Assembly: GCA_043497085.1 (NCBI GenBank)
Contig: JBIEKI010000005.1
Direction: 5' to 3' (one strand)
Length of the DNA: 64,000 nucleotides
DNA from: Thalassobacillus sp043497085
GTDB lineage: Bacteria; Bacillota; Bacilli; Bacillales; Halobacillaceae
Shown here piece after piece: positions 50,112-59,198 of this stretch; positions within the stretch are counted from its first letter, which is position 1, and each line of letters begins with the position of its first letter. The position numbers were made by a program, and so were the translations under genes. The notes beneath the pieces were generated by a model. It ran no database searches and was not told the origin of the DNA. It saw only the letters and a list, made by a program, of their open reading frames with translations.

Positions 50112-52283
50112 CTAATTCTTCGCTTCTACAGGCTGGTTCGATTGTAAATCAGGCTTATTCTTAAAATTGGTGAACAACACATATGCGAATACGACCAATC
50201 CGATAATATCTGTCCAGATACCCGGATAAATCAGCAACAATGCTGCTAGTCCGGATACCGCCCTCAGCCAGCCAGGGACCTCTTTCATCACATATCCTTC
50301 CGTCATGACGGATAATAAGAAGACACCGATCAATGAAGTGATTGTGATAACGAGAATATTCATGAAGTTAGCATCAATCATCAGCATCTCATGAGAGAAA
50401 ACGAACATAAACGGTACAATGAACCCTGCGATTGCCAGCTTCATCGCCTGGAAACCGGTCTGGTTCGGGTTTCCTCCCGCTATTCCGGCTCCTGCGAAAG
50501 CTGCCAGGGCAACCGGCGGTGTAATATTGGCAAAAATCCCGAAATAGAATACAAACATGTGCGCTACAAACGTAGCCGTTTCGGTAGAGCCAGCCAGTTC
50601 TCTGTACAATGGAAGCTGCAGCAAAATTGGAGCTGCCATTGTGCTGGTGATAATATAGGTCGGAATGCTAGGTAGACCCATACCAAGGATAATTGAGGTA
50701 ATCATGGTCAAGAACAACGTAATGATCAACTGGATCAACGGGCTGTTGACCGCACTACCGATATTGACAATACTGTTGGCTATTTCAAGCGCTACCCCCG
50801 TCAACGAGGCGATACCAACTACGATGCCGACTGCACCACAGGCAATTGCTACCGGAACGGTGGTCCTTGCGCCATCTTCTAAAGCGTTAAGGGCATCTTT
50901 CACCCCGACTTCATCAGCTTCAAGCTTCAGCCACTTTCTCCATAGGTTGATTGCCAATGGTATGGCAATAATCAATAACAGTTCCCACCAGTCACTTCGA
51001 ACTTTTGGAATAGCACTGCCGCTAAGCATAGCAGTAAGCTGGGGCTGGAAAATCAGGAACATAGCTATCCCTGTTATAACAGGCACCATCTGTTTCGAAC
51101 CGGCAATTACTACAGTTGCGATGATGGACCAGAAAGCCGCGTAAAACGGTGTCTTACCGGAAAACAGCAAATACAGCAAAATTAACATTGGAATGATCAA
51201 GTGACCACGTTTCGCGATGACATCTTTCAGCTTTGGCAGTTCACTTTTTGGCATCCCCTGTAAGCCCCGTTTGGAGGCACGGAAGTGCACTTGCAGCAAA
51301 ATGCCAACATAAAATAACAAAGCGGGAATGATACCAGCAAGAATGATTTTTGTGTAAGCAAGATTCAGGTTTTCAGCCATGATGAAGGCAGCTGCACCCA
51401 TGATCGGAGGCAATATTTGTCCGCCAACACTGGCTGCTGATTCAACAGCCCCTGCAAAGTTTTTCTTATACCCGATTTTTTTCATCAATGGAATCGTAAA
51501 TGCACCTGTCGTTACGACGTTAGCAATGGCAGAGCCGTTGATAGAGCCAAGAAATCCACTCGAGATGACCGCGACTTTTGCCGGACCACCTTTTGTATGA
51601 CCAGCTACTGCAAGAGCGAGATCATTGAATAATTGGCCCATCCCGGAGCGGCCCAGGAATGCCCCGAACAGGATAAATAGAATAATATAACTTGCCGAGA
51701 CCCCGATGGCTGTACCTAAAACGCCTTCCGTTATAAAAACAAGTTGAGCAATAATTTGTTTGGAAACACTCATGACCACCGGTGTTGTCAACTCTGGGTA
51801 AATGGATAGTTTTACATAGAAACCATAGATTAAGAAGCCAAGGCCTAATAAAGCAAGCCCCCACCCAGTGACCCTGCGGGTAATATCAAATAATAGGAAA
51901 ATGATCAAAATTCCAACATAGAAATCGGTGTCATTGATCCGTCCGCCAGATTCGATGATCCGTTCTGCGGTCATGAACATATAAATTCCTACGCCAAGGG
52001 ATAAAGCGGCAGTAATGTAATCGTAGAAAGGAACCGACTTTGCCCCTTTTCCCTTTTTTCTTATAAATGGGTACAATAAGAATCCAAGCGTCATCAATGT
52101 GTACAAATGAATGCTTCGCTGTTTGATATCGACGAGCGATCCAGCGTAAGAAGTATATAAATGAAATAGCGACAGGGAAATCGCCAGGACGGAAATCACT
52201 AACGCAATCGGTTTGGCTATCCCTGTCCGCACTGTACTTTCGCGGTCATAATCTTCTGCGGATTTTTGTTGTTTCTTCCCCAT
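50112..52283 (-). CDS. TRAP transporter permease, 4TM and 12TM parts fused
   Basis: 723 residues with some 16-18 membrane helices. The N-terminal part is the small DctQ-like unit; the rest is DctM-like with GASASYIILFILFGAFLGRSGMG-type segments, GSINGSAIANVVTTGAFTIPLMKK, SAASVGGQILPPIMGAAAF and GMGLPSIPTYIITSTM. Fused permeases of this type work with TAXI-family binding proteins, and one is encoded two genes upstream. It imports a carboxylate with Na+. GAGGTGAG precedes the ATG. Confidence 0.92.
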   Translation of the reverse strand: MGKKQQKSAEDYDRESTVRTGIAKPIALVISVLAISLSLFHLYTSYAGSLVDIKQRSIHLYTLMTLGFLLYPFIRKKGKGAKSVPFYDYITAALSLGVGIYMFMTAERIIESGGRINDTDFYVGILIIFLLFDITRRVTGWGLALLGLGFLIYGFYVKLSIYPELTTPVVMSVSKQIIAQLVFITEGVLGTAIGVSASYIILFILFGAFLGRSGMGQLFNDLALAVAGHTKGGPAKVAVISSGFLGSINGSAIANVVTTGAFTIPLMKKIGYKKNFAGAVESAASVGGQILPPIMGAAAFIMAENLNLAYTKIILAGIIPALLFYVGILLQVHFRASKRGLQGMPKSELPKLKDVIAKRGHLIIPMLILLYLLFSGKTPFYAAFWSIIATVVIAGSKQMVPVITGIAMFLIFQPQLTAMLSGSAIPKVRSDWWELLLIIAIPLAINLWRKWLKLEADEVGVKDALNALEDGARTTVPVAIACGAVGIVVGIASLTGVALEIANSIVNIGSAVNSPLIQLIITLFLTMITSIILGMGLPSIPTYIITSTMAAPILLQLPLYRELAGSTETATFVAHMFVFYFGIFANITPPVALAAFAGAGIAGGNPNQTGFQAMKLAIAGFIVPFMFVFSHEMLMIDANFMNILVITITSLIGVFLLSVMTEGYVMKEVPGWLRAVSGLAALLLIYPGIWTDIIGLVVFAYVLFTNFKNKPDLQSNQPVEAKN

Positions 52284-52287
52284 ACTC

Positions 52288-52773
52288 TCACCTCATTCTA
52301 GTAGCAATAAAATAGCCGATGGCATGCAATAGGTTTATTTTTTCAACGGTCACACGATAAGATTGGGCGGGTTCTAATTTAAAAACCTCATCCTCTTTAA
52401 TGAAACGGTGCTCTGTCGTTTTTCCGGTTCTTGTGACCAGCTGATGGCCAATCGGCTGATAAATTTCTGTCATGTATACCCAGCCGTCTTTTATGAAAGT
52501 ATCCTCACCTGCATCATTTGGCACCCCGGCGCCAAACGTCTTGAATCTGGTAGAATCTAAGACGATCTGTCCGTCTTCGACTACAAACATTTCTTCCCAT
52601 TCCTCTTTCTCAACCGAATGAACCCAACGAATAGAAAAGGATTCTTCCTCTTGAATAAAAAAGGCCCTCTCTAGATCGTCATTAACAGAGACGGTGAGCA
52701 CTGTTAGATGGATGAAAAGCAGCGGCAGCAGGAGGAGAATGAAAGCAGCTAGAAGCAGCAATAGTCGTTTCAT
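52288..52773 (-). CDS. DUF1850 protein, companion of TAXI-TRAP systems
   Basis: 161 residues with an N-terminal signal or anchor (about 1-27) and a beta-rich outer domain (FSIRWVHSVEKEEWEEMFVV, FKTFGAGVPNDAGED). DUF1850 genes commonly lie between TAXI binding protein and TRAP permease genes, as here. The function is unestablished. No good ribosome site is visible and a terminator precedes it, so expression may be low and depend on read-through. Confidence 0.8.
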   Translation of the reverse strand: MKRLLLLLAAFILLLLPLLFIHLTVLTVSVNDDLERAFFIQEEESFSIRWVHSVEKEEWEEMFVVEDGQIVLDSTRFKTFGAGVPNDAGEDTFIKDGWVYMTEIYQPIGHQLVTRTGKTTEHRFIKEDEVFKLEPAQSYRVTVEKINLLHAIGYFIATRMR

Positions 52774-52785
52774 AGAATTATTTTA

Positions 52786-52816
52786 AAAAGGGCACCAAAA
52801 TTGATGCCCTTTTTTT
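52786..52816 (-). terminator. Intrinsic terminator after the TAXI gene
   Basis: AAAGGGCA / TGCCCTTT stem, T-rich on both strands, between the TAXI gene and DUF1850. Probably sets a higher level of binding protein than permease. Confidence 0.75.
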
Positions 52817-52817
52817 A

Positions 52818-53822
52818 TTACTCCAAAATCCCTTGTTCTTCATAGAATTTTTTCGCCCCAGGATGAAGCGGTGCAATCAAGCCTTTGGCAATTTCATCCC
52901 GATCCAGCTGCTTAAGTGCGCCAACAGCTACTTCTTCTGTGCCCAGGTACTCGTAATAACGTTTTGTGATATCGTAAACCAGGTCTTCACTCAAGTCAGG
53001 AGATACGATAATCATGTTTTGAATACCTACTGTTTCTACTTTGTTTTCTAAGTTGTATTGCGCTTCATTTCCTGCCTCAATAGTATATTCTTTATAGAAA
53101 GGATATTTTTCCATCAGCTTGGAAGCTATATCCCCTTTAATTTCAACAAAATTGATATCCGTATGCTGCATCAAATCAGTGATGTTGCTGTTTGGTACTC
53201 CGGATGTGAAGAAAGCAGCATCAAGGTTGCCGTTTTTCATTTCCTGGACACTGTCCGCGTAACCTGTATGCGTAACTTTTCCAAGATCCTCATAAGTAAG
53301 GTCGACAGCTTCTAACACTTTCTTCGCGCTTTGTTCTACCCCGGAACCAACCTTACCAACGCCTACTTTTTTACCTTTCAGATCTTCAATGGACTCAATT
53401 CCACTGTCTTTCAAAGCGACAACTTGTACGACATTCTGGTACATTCCGGCAACCGCCTGAACATCGACAGCATTGCCTTCAAATTGACCCTTACCTTCAA
53501 TCGCGTCGTAGCCGACATCACTCATGATGATAGCCATCTGATTCAGTCCATCCTGGATATTCTGGATGTTCGCCACAGAAGCACCAGTAGATTCAACCGT
53601 TACATTTCCTACCTGATCGCTCTCTTCAAAAATCGGCTTCAGTGCGCCACCGATCGGATAATACGTTCCAGAAGTACCACCTGTACCAAATACTAGAGAC
53701 TGAGCGCCCTCAGAACCGCCGGATTCTCCTCCGCCAGAACCTTCAGACCCTCCGTCACCGCCACAAGCAGCCAGCAGCATGACAAAAGTCAAAGCAAGAA
53801 TAAAAGATAATTTCTTTATCAT
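52818..53822 (-). CDS. TAXI-family TRAP transporter substrate-binding lipoprotein
   Basis: 334 residues from ATG 53822 with GGGGG upstream. Lipoprotein signal with lipobox LLAACG, then a Gly/Ser-rich linker. TAXI signature: FGTGGTSGTYYPIGGALKPIF, VESTGASVANIQNI, GVGKVGSGVEQSAKKVLEA, DAAFFTSGVPNS. It hands the substrate to the TRAP permease. TAXI members tested so far bind acids such as glutamate or 2-oxoglutarate; here the ligand is unknown. Confidence 0.92.
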   Translation of the reverse strand: MIKKLSFILALTFVMLLAACGGDGGSEGSGGGESGGSEGAQSLVFGTGGTSGTYYPIGGALKPIFEESDQVGNVTVESTGASVANIQNIQDGLNQMAIIMSDVGYDAIEGKGQFEGNAVDVQAVAGMYQNVVQVVALKDSGIESIEDLKGKKVGVGKVGSGVEQSAKKVLEAVDLTYEDLGKVTHTGYADSVQEMKNGNLDAAFFTSGVPNSNITDLMQHTDINFVEIKGDIASKLMEKYPFYKEYTIEAGNEAQYNLENKVETVGIQNMIIVSPDLSEDLVYDITKRYYEYLGTEEVAVGALKQLDRDEIAKGLIAPLHPGAKKFYEEQGILE

Positions 53823-53858
53823 ATAATTAACCCCCATTTCGAATTTTGAACTATCTCT

Positions 53859-53887
53859 ATGTTATCGCTTACATGATATTTTTTGAA
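53859..53887 (-). promoter_or_regulatory. Promoter of the TAXI-TRAP operon
   Basis: Minus strand TTCAAA (53882-53887), 17 bases, TAACAT (53859-53864). The weak -35 fits an activated promoter. Confidence 0.5.
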
Positions 53888-53893
53888 TATTAT

Positions 53894-53935
53894 GACCATA
53901 TTGGACATTTTGGTCATTTTGGTCAAAAAATGACC
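53894..53935 (-). promoter_or_regulatory. Tandem 9-bp repeat array, likely response-regulator site
   Basis: On the minus strand four copies in phase: TTTTTGACC, AAAATGACC, AAAATGTCC and AATATGGTC. The array ends 6 bases upstream of the -35 box. The DctR-type regulator gene ends only about 130 bases further on. Activator sites are commonly placed this way. Confidence 0.6.
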
Positions 53936-54029
53936 TATTCCCCTTACCTTACATGGGAAGCCAGTCTGGTAAAGAGCCCCAATATTTCATCCGCTCGAAA
54001 GGGAACGATTTTGCTCCCCATTAACAATA

Positions 54030-54068
54030 AAAAAAAGACTGTCTCTTCACATTCGAGACAATCTTTTT
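54030..54068. terminator. Intrinsic terminator
   Basis: GATTGTCTC / GAGACAGTC hairpin with T-rich sides, directly after the response-regulator gene. Confidence 0.85.
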
Positions 54069-54756
54069 ACTGAGAGATTTTATAACGATTCACCGGTCGT
54101 CCTACTCCCCCATACTGGATATCAAGAACGACATCACCGGTATTCTTTAAGTAGTCCAGGTACCTTCTTGCCGTCACACGGGCAATACCAATCCCGTCAG
54201 CAACCTGTTCTGCCGACAGTGCTGCTTGCTGCTCTTTCAAAAAGCGGGTAATTTGTTGCAAGGTCTGTTCATTCAGCCCCTTTGGCAATTCTTTTGGTAC
54301 GGATGATTTTTGTTTAGGAGTCTGGATGATATCATCAATCTGCTGCTGGCCAAGCTCCCCTTCTCCTGAAAAACGCACATGAAGTTCCCGGTAGCGGGTC
54401 AATGCCTGCTCCAGCCGCTCAAATTTAAATGGCTTGACGATGTAGTCAGCAGCCCCATGCTGAAGCATTTTCTTTATAGTACCTTTATCGTTGGCGGCCG
54501 TTATAACAATAACATCAATATCCAGTTGTTCAGCACGGAGATACTCTAGAGTTTCTACCCCGTCTTTTTCCGGCATATAGATATCTAATAGAATAAGGTC
54601 GGGGGATAGCTCCCTTGCAAGTGCCAGCCCCTCTTCGCCATCCGATGCAATCGCTGCAACCTTAAAGGCAGCAACCTGTTCGATGAACTGCCGGTTCACT
54701 TCTTGAACCATGGGATCATCTTCAATCAACAAAACCTTAATCACCGGCTGCGTCAT
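54067..54756 (-). CDS. dctR: Response regulator of the CitB/DctR type
   Basis: 229 residues. Receiver domain with acidic pocket (LIEDDP), phospho-acceptor Asp in LILLDIYMP, and VKPFKFERL containing the conserved Lys. The C-terminal half is the winged/HTH output seen in CitT/DctR (SAEQVADGIGIARVTARRYLDYL). Its start overlaps the kinase stop (ATGA). By position it regulates the TAXI-TRAP operon. The DctR/DctS/DctB name follows the arrangement in B. subtilis; the ligand may differ. Confidence 0.88.
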   Translation of the reverse strand: MTQPVIKVLLIEDDPMVQEVNRQFIEQVAAFKVAAIASDGEEGLALARELSPDLILLDIYMPEKDGVETLEYLRAEQLDIDVIVITAANDKGTIKKMLQHGAADYIVKPFKFERLEQALTRYRELHVRFSGEGELGQQQIDDIIQTPKQKSSVPKELPKGLNEQTLQQITRFLKEQQAALSAEQVADGIGIARVTARRYLDYLKNTGDVVLDIQYGGVGRPVNRYKISQ

Positions 54757-56354
54757 GCGGAACCCTCCTCCAAACTCATTGGGAATGTCAATAATATGCT
54801 TGTCCCTTCACCTTCCTGTGAAATGACTTCTACCTCTCCAAGTCCCTTTTCAACTACGTTGTTGATGAGATACAACCCGAACCCGGAGCCTTCTTTCCCT
54901 TTGGTTGTATAACCTTTTTCAAAAATATGATCGATTTGCTCCTTTGGAATACCCTTGCCATTGTCCTCCACCGCTATTGTACAGACATGGTCGTTCTGAC
55001 TGATGGAAATGTCCACCCACTTTTGATCCCGTTTGACACCCTGAAAGGAATGGAAAGCATTTTCAATCAAGTTGCCTAAAATAAGCACAAAATCATGCTT
55101 ATCCAAAAGTGGCGGATAAGCTTTCAGCTCACTTGTCTCATCAATGGAAACATCTACTCCTATCTCTCGTCCACGGCTGACTTTACTGAGTAACAATCCA
55201 GAAATACTGTAATCTTTCATTTTCGTAATTAAAAATCGTGATAATTCTTCCTGCTTTTCAGAAGCATCAAACACAAATTGCAGCGCCTGTTCTTTTTTAC
55301 CCAACTGGATCAGTCCTGCAATCGTATGTAATTTGTTCAAATGTTCATGGTTCTGGACACGAAGTGCATCGACAAAAGCTTTGACACCAGTCAATTCTTC
55401 AGCCAGCCTGGTTGCGTCTGTTCTATCCTGGAAAACTGCAACAGCACCTACGATTTCATTTTCAACCCGAATCGGCACACGTGTACTCATGATCAGCTTG
55501 TCCCCAATCCTCATTTCTTCATGATAGACAGGAATGCCCTCACGTAATACCTTCAATAACTTTGTCTCACGGATGACAGCTTCAATCGGCTGGCCTACCC
55601 AATCCCCTTCAATTCCTAATATCTGTTTAGCTTTATCATTTAAAATAGTTACCTTTCCTTCTTTATCAATGGCAATGATCCCTTCATTCATCGCCTGGAA
55701 GGTTGCAGTCCGTTCTACCAGCAGCTGCACGATTTCATGAGGCTCCAATCGAAAAGTCTGCTGCTTCAGATGGCGAGCCAGCAGCCAGGAGCCGGTAACA
55801 CCGAACAATGCTGTCAGAAATAGAATGAACAGGATTTCATTTTTAATATCAAACAGAATTTCTCCAACCGATGGAAGAATATTTCCCACGATAGCTATGC
55901 CAATCTGTTCATGCTCATTATTCATGATCGGGACGAACGCACGTATGGCTGTCCCCATCTCCCCTTGCGCTTTTGCCGTATAACTATGCTCAGCAAAAGC
56001 CGGTCCTTCATCTTTTCCCGAAGAAACCTTACCAAGCTTTTCCGATACAGGATGGGAGTAGCGTATCCGGTTCATATTAAGTATCACGATATAGTCAGCG
56101 TCGTTAACGGTGCGAATTCTTTCTACGATGGGGTTTATTTTTGTCCATCCGCCAGGCTCCACCAGATATTCCTTGATATCCGGAAGGTTTGCGACTGTAC
56201 GCCCGGTGATCATCGCTTGTTTTCCCAGCGCATCCTCTTTCGATTCAATCGTATTGCCGATGACAATAATTCCACCGATGACAATAGAGAATAAAACGAC
56301 GCCGAACGATAAGATTGTAATTTTCCAACGGATCGGCATGTGCTTGAGTTTCAT
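54753..56354 (-). CDS. dctS: Sensor histidine kinase of the CitA/DcuS/DctS type
   Basis: 533 residues. Membrane helix (about 13-33), an outer PAS-like (CACHE) domain of about 135 residues, second helix (about 172-190), cytoplasmic PAS domain (EGIIAIDKEGKVTILNDKAKQILG). The dimerisation His is in VQNHEHLNKLHTIAGL. ATPase motifs are NLIENAFHSF, VEDNGKGIP and KGSGFGLYLI-like GKEGSGFGLYLI. It senses a carboxylate outside the cell. It is divergent from the DctB-like gene and overlaps dctR by 4 bases. Confidence 0.9.
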   Translation of the reverse strand: MKLKHMPIRWKITILSFGVVLFSIVIGGIIVIGNTIESKEDALGKQAMITGRTVANLPDIKEYLVEPGGWTKINPIVERIRTVNDADYIVILNMNRIRYSHPVSEKLGKVSSGKDEGPAFAEHSYTAKAQGEMGTAIRAFVPIMNNEHEQIGIAIVGNILPSVGEILFDIKNEILFILFLTALFGVTGSWLLARHLKQQTFRLEPHEIVQLLVERTATFQAMNEGIIAIDKEGKVTILNDKAKQILGIEGDWVGQPIEAVIRETKLLKVLREGIPVYHEEMRIGDKLIMSTRVPIRVENEIVGAVAVFQDRTDATRLAEELTGVKAFVDALRVQNHEHLNKLHTIAGLIQLGKKEQALQFVFDASEKQEELSRFLITKMKDYSISGLLLSKVSRGREIGVDVSIDETSELKAYPPLLDKHDFVLILGNLIENAFHSFQGVKRDQKWVDISISQNDHVCTIAVEDNGKGIPKEQIDHIFEKGYTTKGKEGSGFGLYLINNVVEKGLGEVEVISQEGEGTSILLTFPMSLEEGSA

Positions 56355-56448
56355 GAGGAATCTTCCTTCCCATCAGGCTAACCCTAGTGTACCATTTATT
56401 CTTTCTTGTGTTACACTGTTGAAAACGATTACGGGAGAGGTGAAAGCA

Positions 56449-57507
56449 TTGCGTACAGTCATCATGATTACGCTTTTCATCATAACCGGCATTTTCACTG
56501 CCTTATTTTTCGGTTTCGATTTGAGTGAAGCATCCAGAACGCTGGAATATGATGATGAGCAGGAAGGCATCCAGGACGAACTCGTCATCCAATTCAGTCA
56601 CGTAGTTGCCGAAAACACGCCAAAAGGCATGGCGGCAAGACGGTTCGCCTCTCTTGTAGAATCGCGTACGGATGGAGAAATCAAAGTACAAGTCCATTCC
56701 AATGGCACCCTCTATAATGATCAGCAGGAATATCAGGCGTTAAAAGAAGGGCGCGTGGAAATGATTGCGCCGGCTACGTCTAATTTGACAGAACGCTTTC
56801 CAAAATGGCAAGTGCTTGACCTTCCCTTCGCTTTTCCAAGCCACCAGGCTGTTGAGGAAGCATATGAAGGTGTCATCGGAGAGACATTGCTACAGGAGCT
56901 GGAGAAGGAAGGCATCAAGGGTTTGACTTTTTGGTATAATGGATACAAGCAAGTCACCAATAACAGCCGGCCGATTGTATATCCGAACGATTTCGACCGT
57001 CTTCATTTCCGAATCATGCCAAGCCCTGTCATAGAAGCCCAGTTCGAGCAATTAGGTGCAAGCACCAGTGTCCTTCCGTTTAACAAAACCTACCGGAACC
57101 TGGAAGTTGGATTTGTCAATGGACAGGAGAATACCGCGTCCAATATTTATTCCAAAAAACTCTATCAGGATCAGTCCTACATGACGTTCAGCAATCATGG
57201 CTATCTTGGTTATGCTGTACTGATTAATCAAGAATTTTGGGACAGCCTTTCACAAGAACATAAACAGATCATCGAATCATCGATGGCCGAAACAACCAGC
57301 TGGGTTCGCCGCCATGCTATCGAGTTGAACGACGAACATTCCAGAAGATTAAGGCAACAGGAAAACTTGCAGATCGATTACCTGACATATACACAAAGGG
57401 AAGCATGGAAACGAAGATTAGCACCGATTTATGACGAAGTCGAAGCAGTCGTAGGTGAAGATTTGATGAGTGAAATCTATGATTTGCAAGATAAATATGG
57501 CAACTAA
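56449..57507 (+). CDS. dctB: DctP-family binding protein acting as co-sensor (DctB-like)
   Basis: 352 residues from TTG 56449 with GGGAGAGG upstream. One N-terminal membrane helix without lipobox, then a DctP-type fold: FSHVVAENTPKGMAARRFA, VHSNGTLYNDQQEYQALKEG, FRIMPSPVIEAQFEQLGAS, LEVGFVNGQENTASNIYSKK. The conserved substrate Arg is in HFRIMP. In B. subtilis, DctB works with DctS/DctR as a co-sensor rather than in transport; the divergent layout is the same here. It does not belong to the TAXI family used by the transporter. Confidence 0.87.
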   Translation: MRTVIMITLFIITGIFTALFFGFDLSEASRTLEYDDEQEGIQDELVIQFSHVVAENTPKGMAARRFASLVESRTDGEIKVQVHSNGTLYNDQQEYQALKEGRVEMIAPATSNLTERFPKWQVLDLPFAFPSHQAVEEAYEGVIGETLLQELEKEGIKGLTFWYNGYKQVTNNSRPIVYPNDFDRLHFRIMPSPVIEAQFEQLGASTSVLPFNKTYRNLEVGFVNGQENTASNIYSKKLYQDQSYMTFSNHGYLGYAVLINQEFWDSLSQEHKQIIESSMAETTSWVRRHAIELNDEHSRRLRQQENLQIDYLTYTQREAWKRRLAPIYDEVEAVVGEDLMSEIYDLQDKYGN

Positions 57508-57528
57508 TCAGCTTTAGGAGGAGAAAAG

Positions 57529-57834
57529 ATGAACACAATATTTGTAGCCGGACATTCTAAACTGCCAACAGGGATTGCCGCCAACCATATATCCGAATCT
57601 CTGACATTGACGCTTGAAATCGATAAAAAGTACGGGGTAATCGTTGATGCTTCTTGTACACTTGCAACCGATCACGGTAGAGAATATGTAAAGAACCTTT
57701 TGAAGGGATACAGTTTAAAAGAAGGGTTAGATGAACCCTTGAAACAACTGGAAGACGGCTACCGTGGAAAAGCAGGTAATGCTATCGCGGCAGCTTTGAA
57801 GGACTCTTACAAACAATATCAAATGCATGATTAG
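57529..57834 (+). CDS. DUF3870 protein
   Basis: 101 residues with AGGAGG upstream. It starts MNTIFVAGHSKLPTGIAA and has DASCTLATDHGREYVKNLL and YRGKAGNAIAAALKDSYKQY, the DUF3870 pattern. Members are often found next to carboxylate transport or catabolic genes. It is in the same direction and 21 bases after the DctB-like gene, so probably cotranscribed. Function unknown. Confidence 0.8.
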   Translation: MNTIFVAGHSKLPTGIAANHISESLTLTLEIDKKYGVIVDASCTLATDHGREYVKNLLKGYSLKEGLDEPLKQLEDGYRGKAGNAIAAALKDSYKQYQMHD

Positions 57835-57835
57835 A

Positions 57836-57894
57836 AGAGCCTAAGTGTTTCTTATACTATAACCCTTTAACAAGATTAAACTTTCTTAAAGTCT
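57836..57894. repeat. Dispersed stem-loop repeat, family 2, partial copy 3
   Basis: Right-hand half only: GCCTAAGTGTTTCTTATACT, CCTTTAAC, GATTAAACTTTCTTAAAG. It lacks the two GC-rich hairpins of copies 1 and 2. Confidence 0.65.
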
Positions 57895-57896
57895 TA

Positions 57897-57930
57897 AAAA
57901 AAGCCGCTCACTATGAGCGGCTTTTTCGTT
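57897..57930. terminator. Bidirectional terminator
   Basis: AAAGCCGCTC / GAGCGGCTTT stem with T runs on both sides, between DUF3870 and lhgO. Confidence 0.9.
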
Positions 57931-57935
57931 GTGGA

Positions 57936-59171
57936 TTAACTGGTTACAAGGCTTGGTTTAAGGTCATCCGTCGCCTTCAGATGATCCTGAGGAGGAATGC
58001 GGTGCACAATCTCTTTTCCGATTTCCAGGGAGGCAGTAGCCGCTGGTGACGGCGCGTTGCAAACATGGATGGATTTCCGGCCAGGAATGATATAAAAGTC
58101 ATCGACCAGGCGGCCATCTCGCAGCATTGCTTGCGCCCGGACACCGGCATGAGTTGGAACAACATCATCCACCTGGATTTCTGGAACTAAACGCTGCAAA
58201 CTTTTCACAAACGTCTGCTTATGGAAAGAGCGAACCATTTCTTTCATGCCTTCCTGAAGATTGCTTCCCGCCATTTTCCAGAACCCAGGAAAAGAGATTG
58301 TATCCAGCGCATCTTTGAGATGGAAAGCAGTTTTATGATAACCTTCACGCTTGAAGCTCAACACAGCATTCGGGCCGGCATGGATACTCCCATCGATCAT
58401 CCTGGTGAGATGAACGCCCAGGAATGGAAAATCCGGGTTCGGAATCGGATAAATCAATCCTTTGACCAGGTGACGTTTCTCCTCTGTGAGGGTGAAATAT
58501 TCTCCACGGAAAGGAACGATCTTTACATCCGTTTGGATCTTGGCCATCTTTACCAGACGATCACTATGAAGACCTGCACAGTTGATCAGAAAACGGGACA
58601 TGATCGTTTTCTTGTCCGTATCAATGAACACTTCACGTGATGACTCATCAATGTTCATCACTTTAGTACCCAGCATCAAATCGACACCGGCTTCCTCTAC
58701 CAGCCTGGCAAGGGTCTCGGTCACCTGCTTATAGTCGACAATCCCGGTCGTCGGTACCTTCAGACCAGCAATCCCATTGACGTGGGGTTCTATTTCAAGC
58801 AGCTCTTCCCGGTTCAACTTCGTCACATTCAATCCATTTTTGTGGGCATTTTGATGAAGCTTTTCCATCCTGGGAAGCTCTTCATCATCTGTTGCAACCA
58901 GGACTTTACCGCAAACCTCATGATCGACACCATGTTCTTTACAAAATTCGACCATGGAAGCGGCACCTTGTTTCGCAAGTTTCGCCTTCAAGCTGCCGGG
59001 CTTATAATAGACACCAGAGTGAATGACCCCGCTATTGCGGCCGGTCTGATGGCTGGCCCAGGATTTCTCTTTTTCAATGACCGCGATCTTCGCGGCTGGA
59101 TATTTTTTGGTGAGGGAATAGGCGGTCGATAAACCGACTATTCCCCCACCGATAATGGTAAAATCATACAT
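57936..59171 (-). CDS. lhgO: L-2-hydroxyglutarate oxidase / dehydrogenase (LhgO)
   Basis: 411 residues from ATG 59171 (GGAGGGAG 8 bases upstream). FAD motif IIGGGIVGLSTAYSL, SHQTGRNSGVIHSGVYY, LVATDDEELPRMEKL, FRGEYFTLTEEKRHLVKGLIYPIP and HAGVRAQAM, all typical of the LhgO/L2HGDH family. It oxidises L-2-hydroxyglutarate to 2-oxoglutarate, passing electrons to quinone. It follows csiD by 27 bases, so the pair converts glutarate to 2-oxoglutarate. Confidence 0.93.
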   Translation of the reverse strand: MYDFTIIGGGIVGLSTAYSLTKKYPAAKIAVIEKEKSWASHQTGRNSGVIHSGVYYKPGSLKAKLAKQGAASMVEFCKEHGVDHEVCGKVLVATDDEELPRMEKLHQNAHKNGLNVTKLNREELLEIEPHVNGIAGLKVPTTGIVDYKQVTETLARLVEEAGVDLMLGTKVMNIDESSREVFIDTDKKTIMSRFLINCAGLHSDRLVKMAKIQTDVKIVPFRGEYFTLTEEKRHLVKGLIYPIPNPDFPFLGVHLTRMIDGSIHAGPNAVLSFKREGYHKTAFHLKDALDTISFPGFWKMAGSNLQEGMKEMVRSFHKQTFVKSLQRLVPEIQVDDVVPTHAGVRAQAMLRDGRLVDDFYIIPGRKSIHVCNAPSPAATASLEIGKEIVHRIPPQDHLKATDDLKPSLVTS

Positions 59172-59198
59172 GCTGACTACTCCCTCCTCATCCAACAA

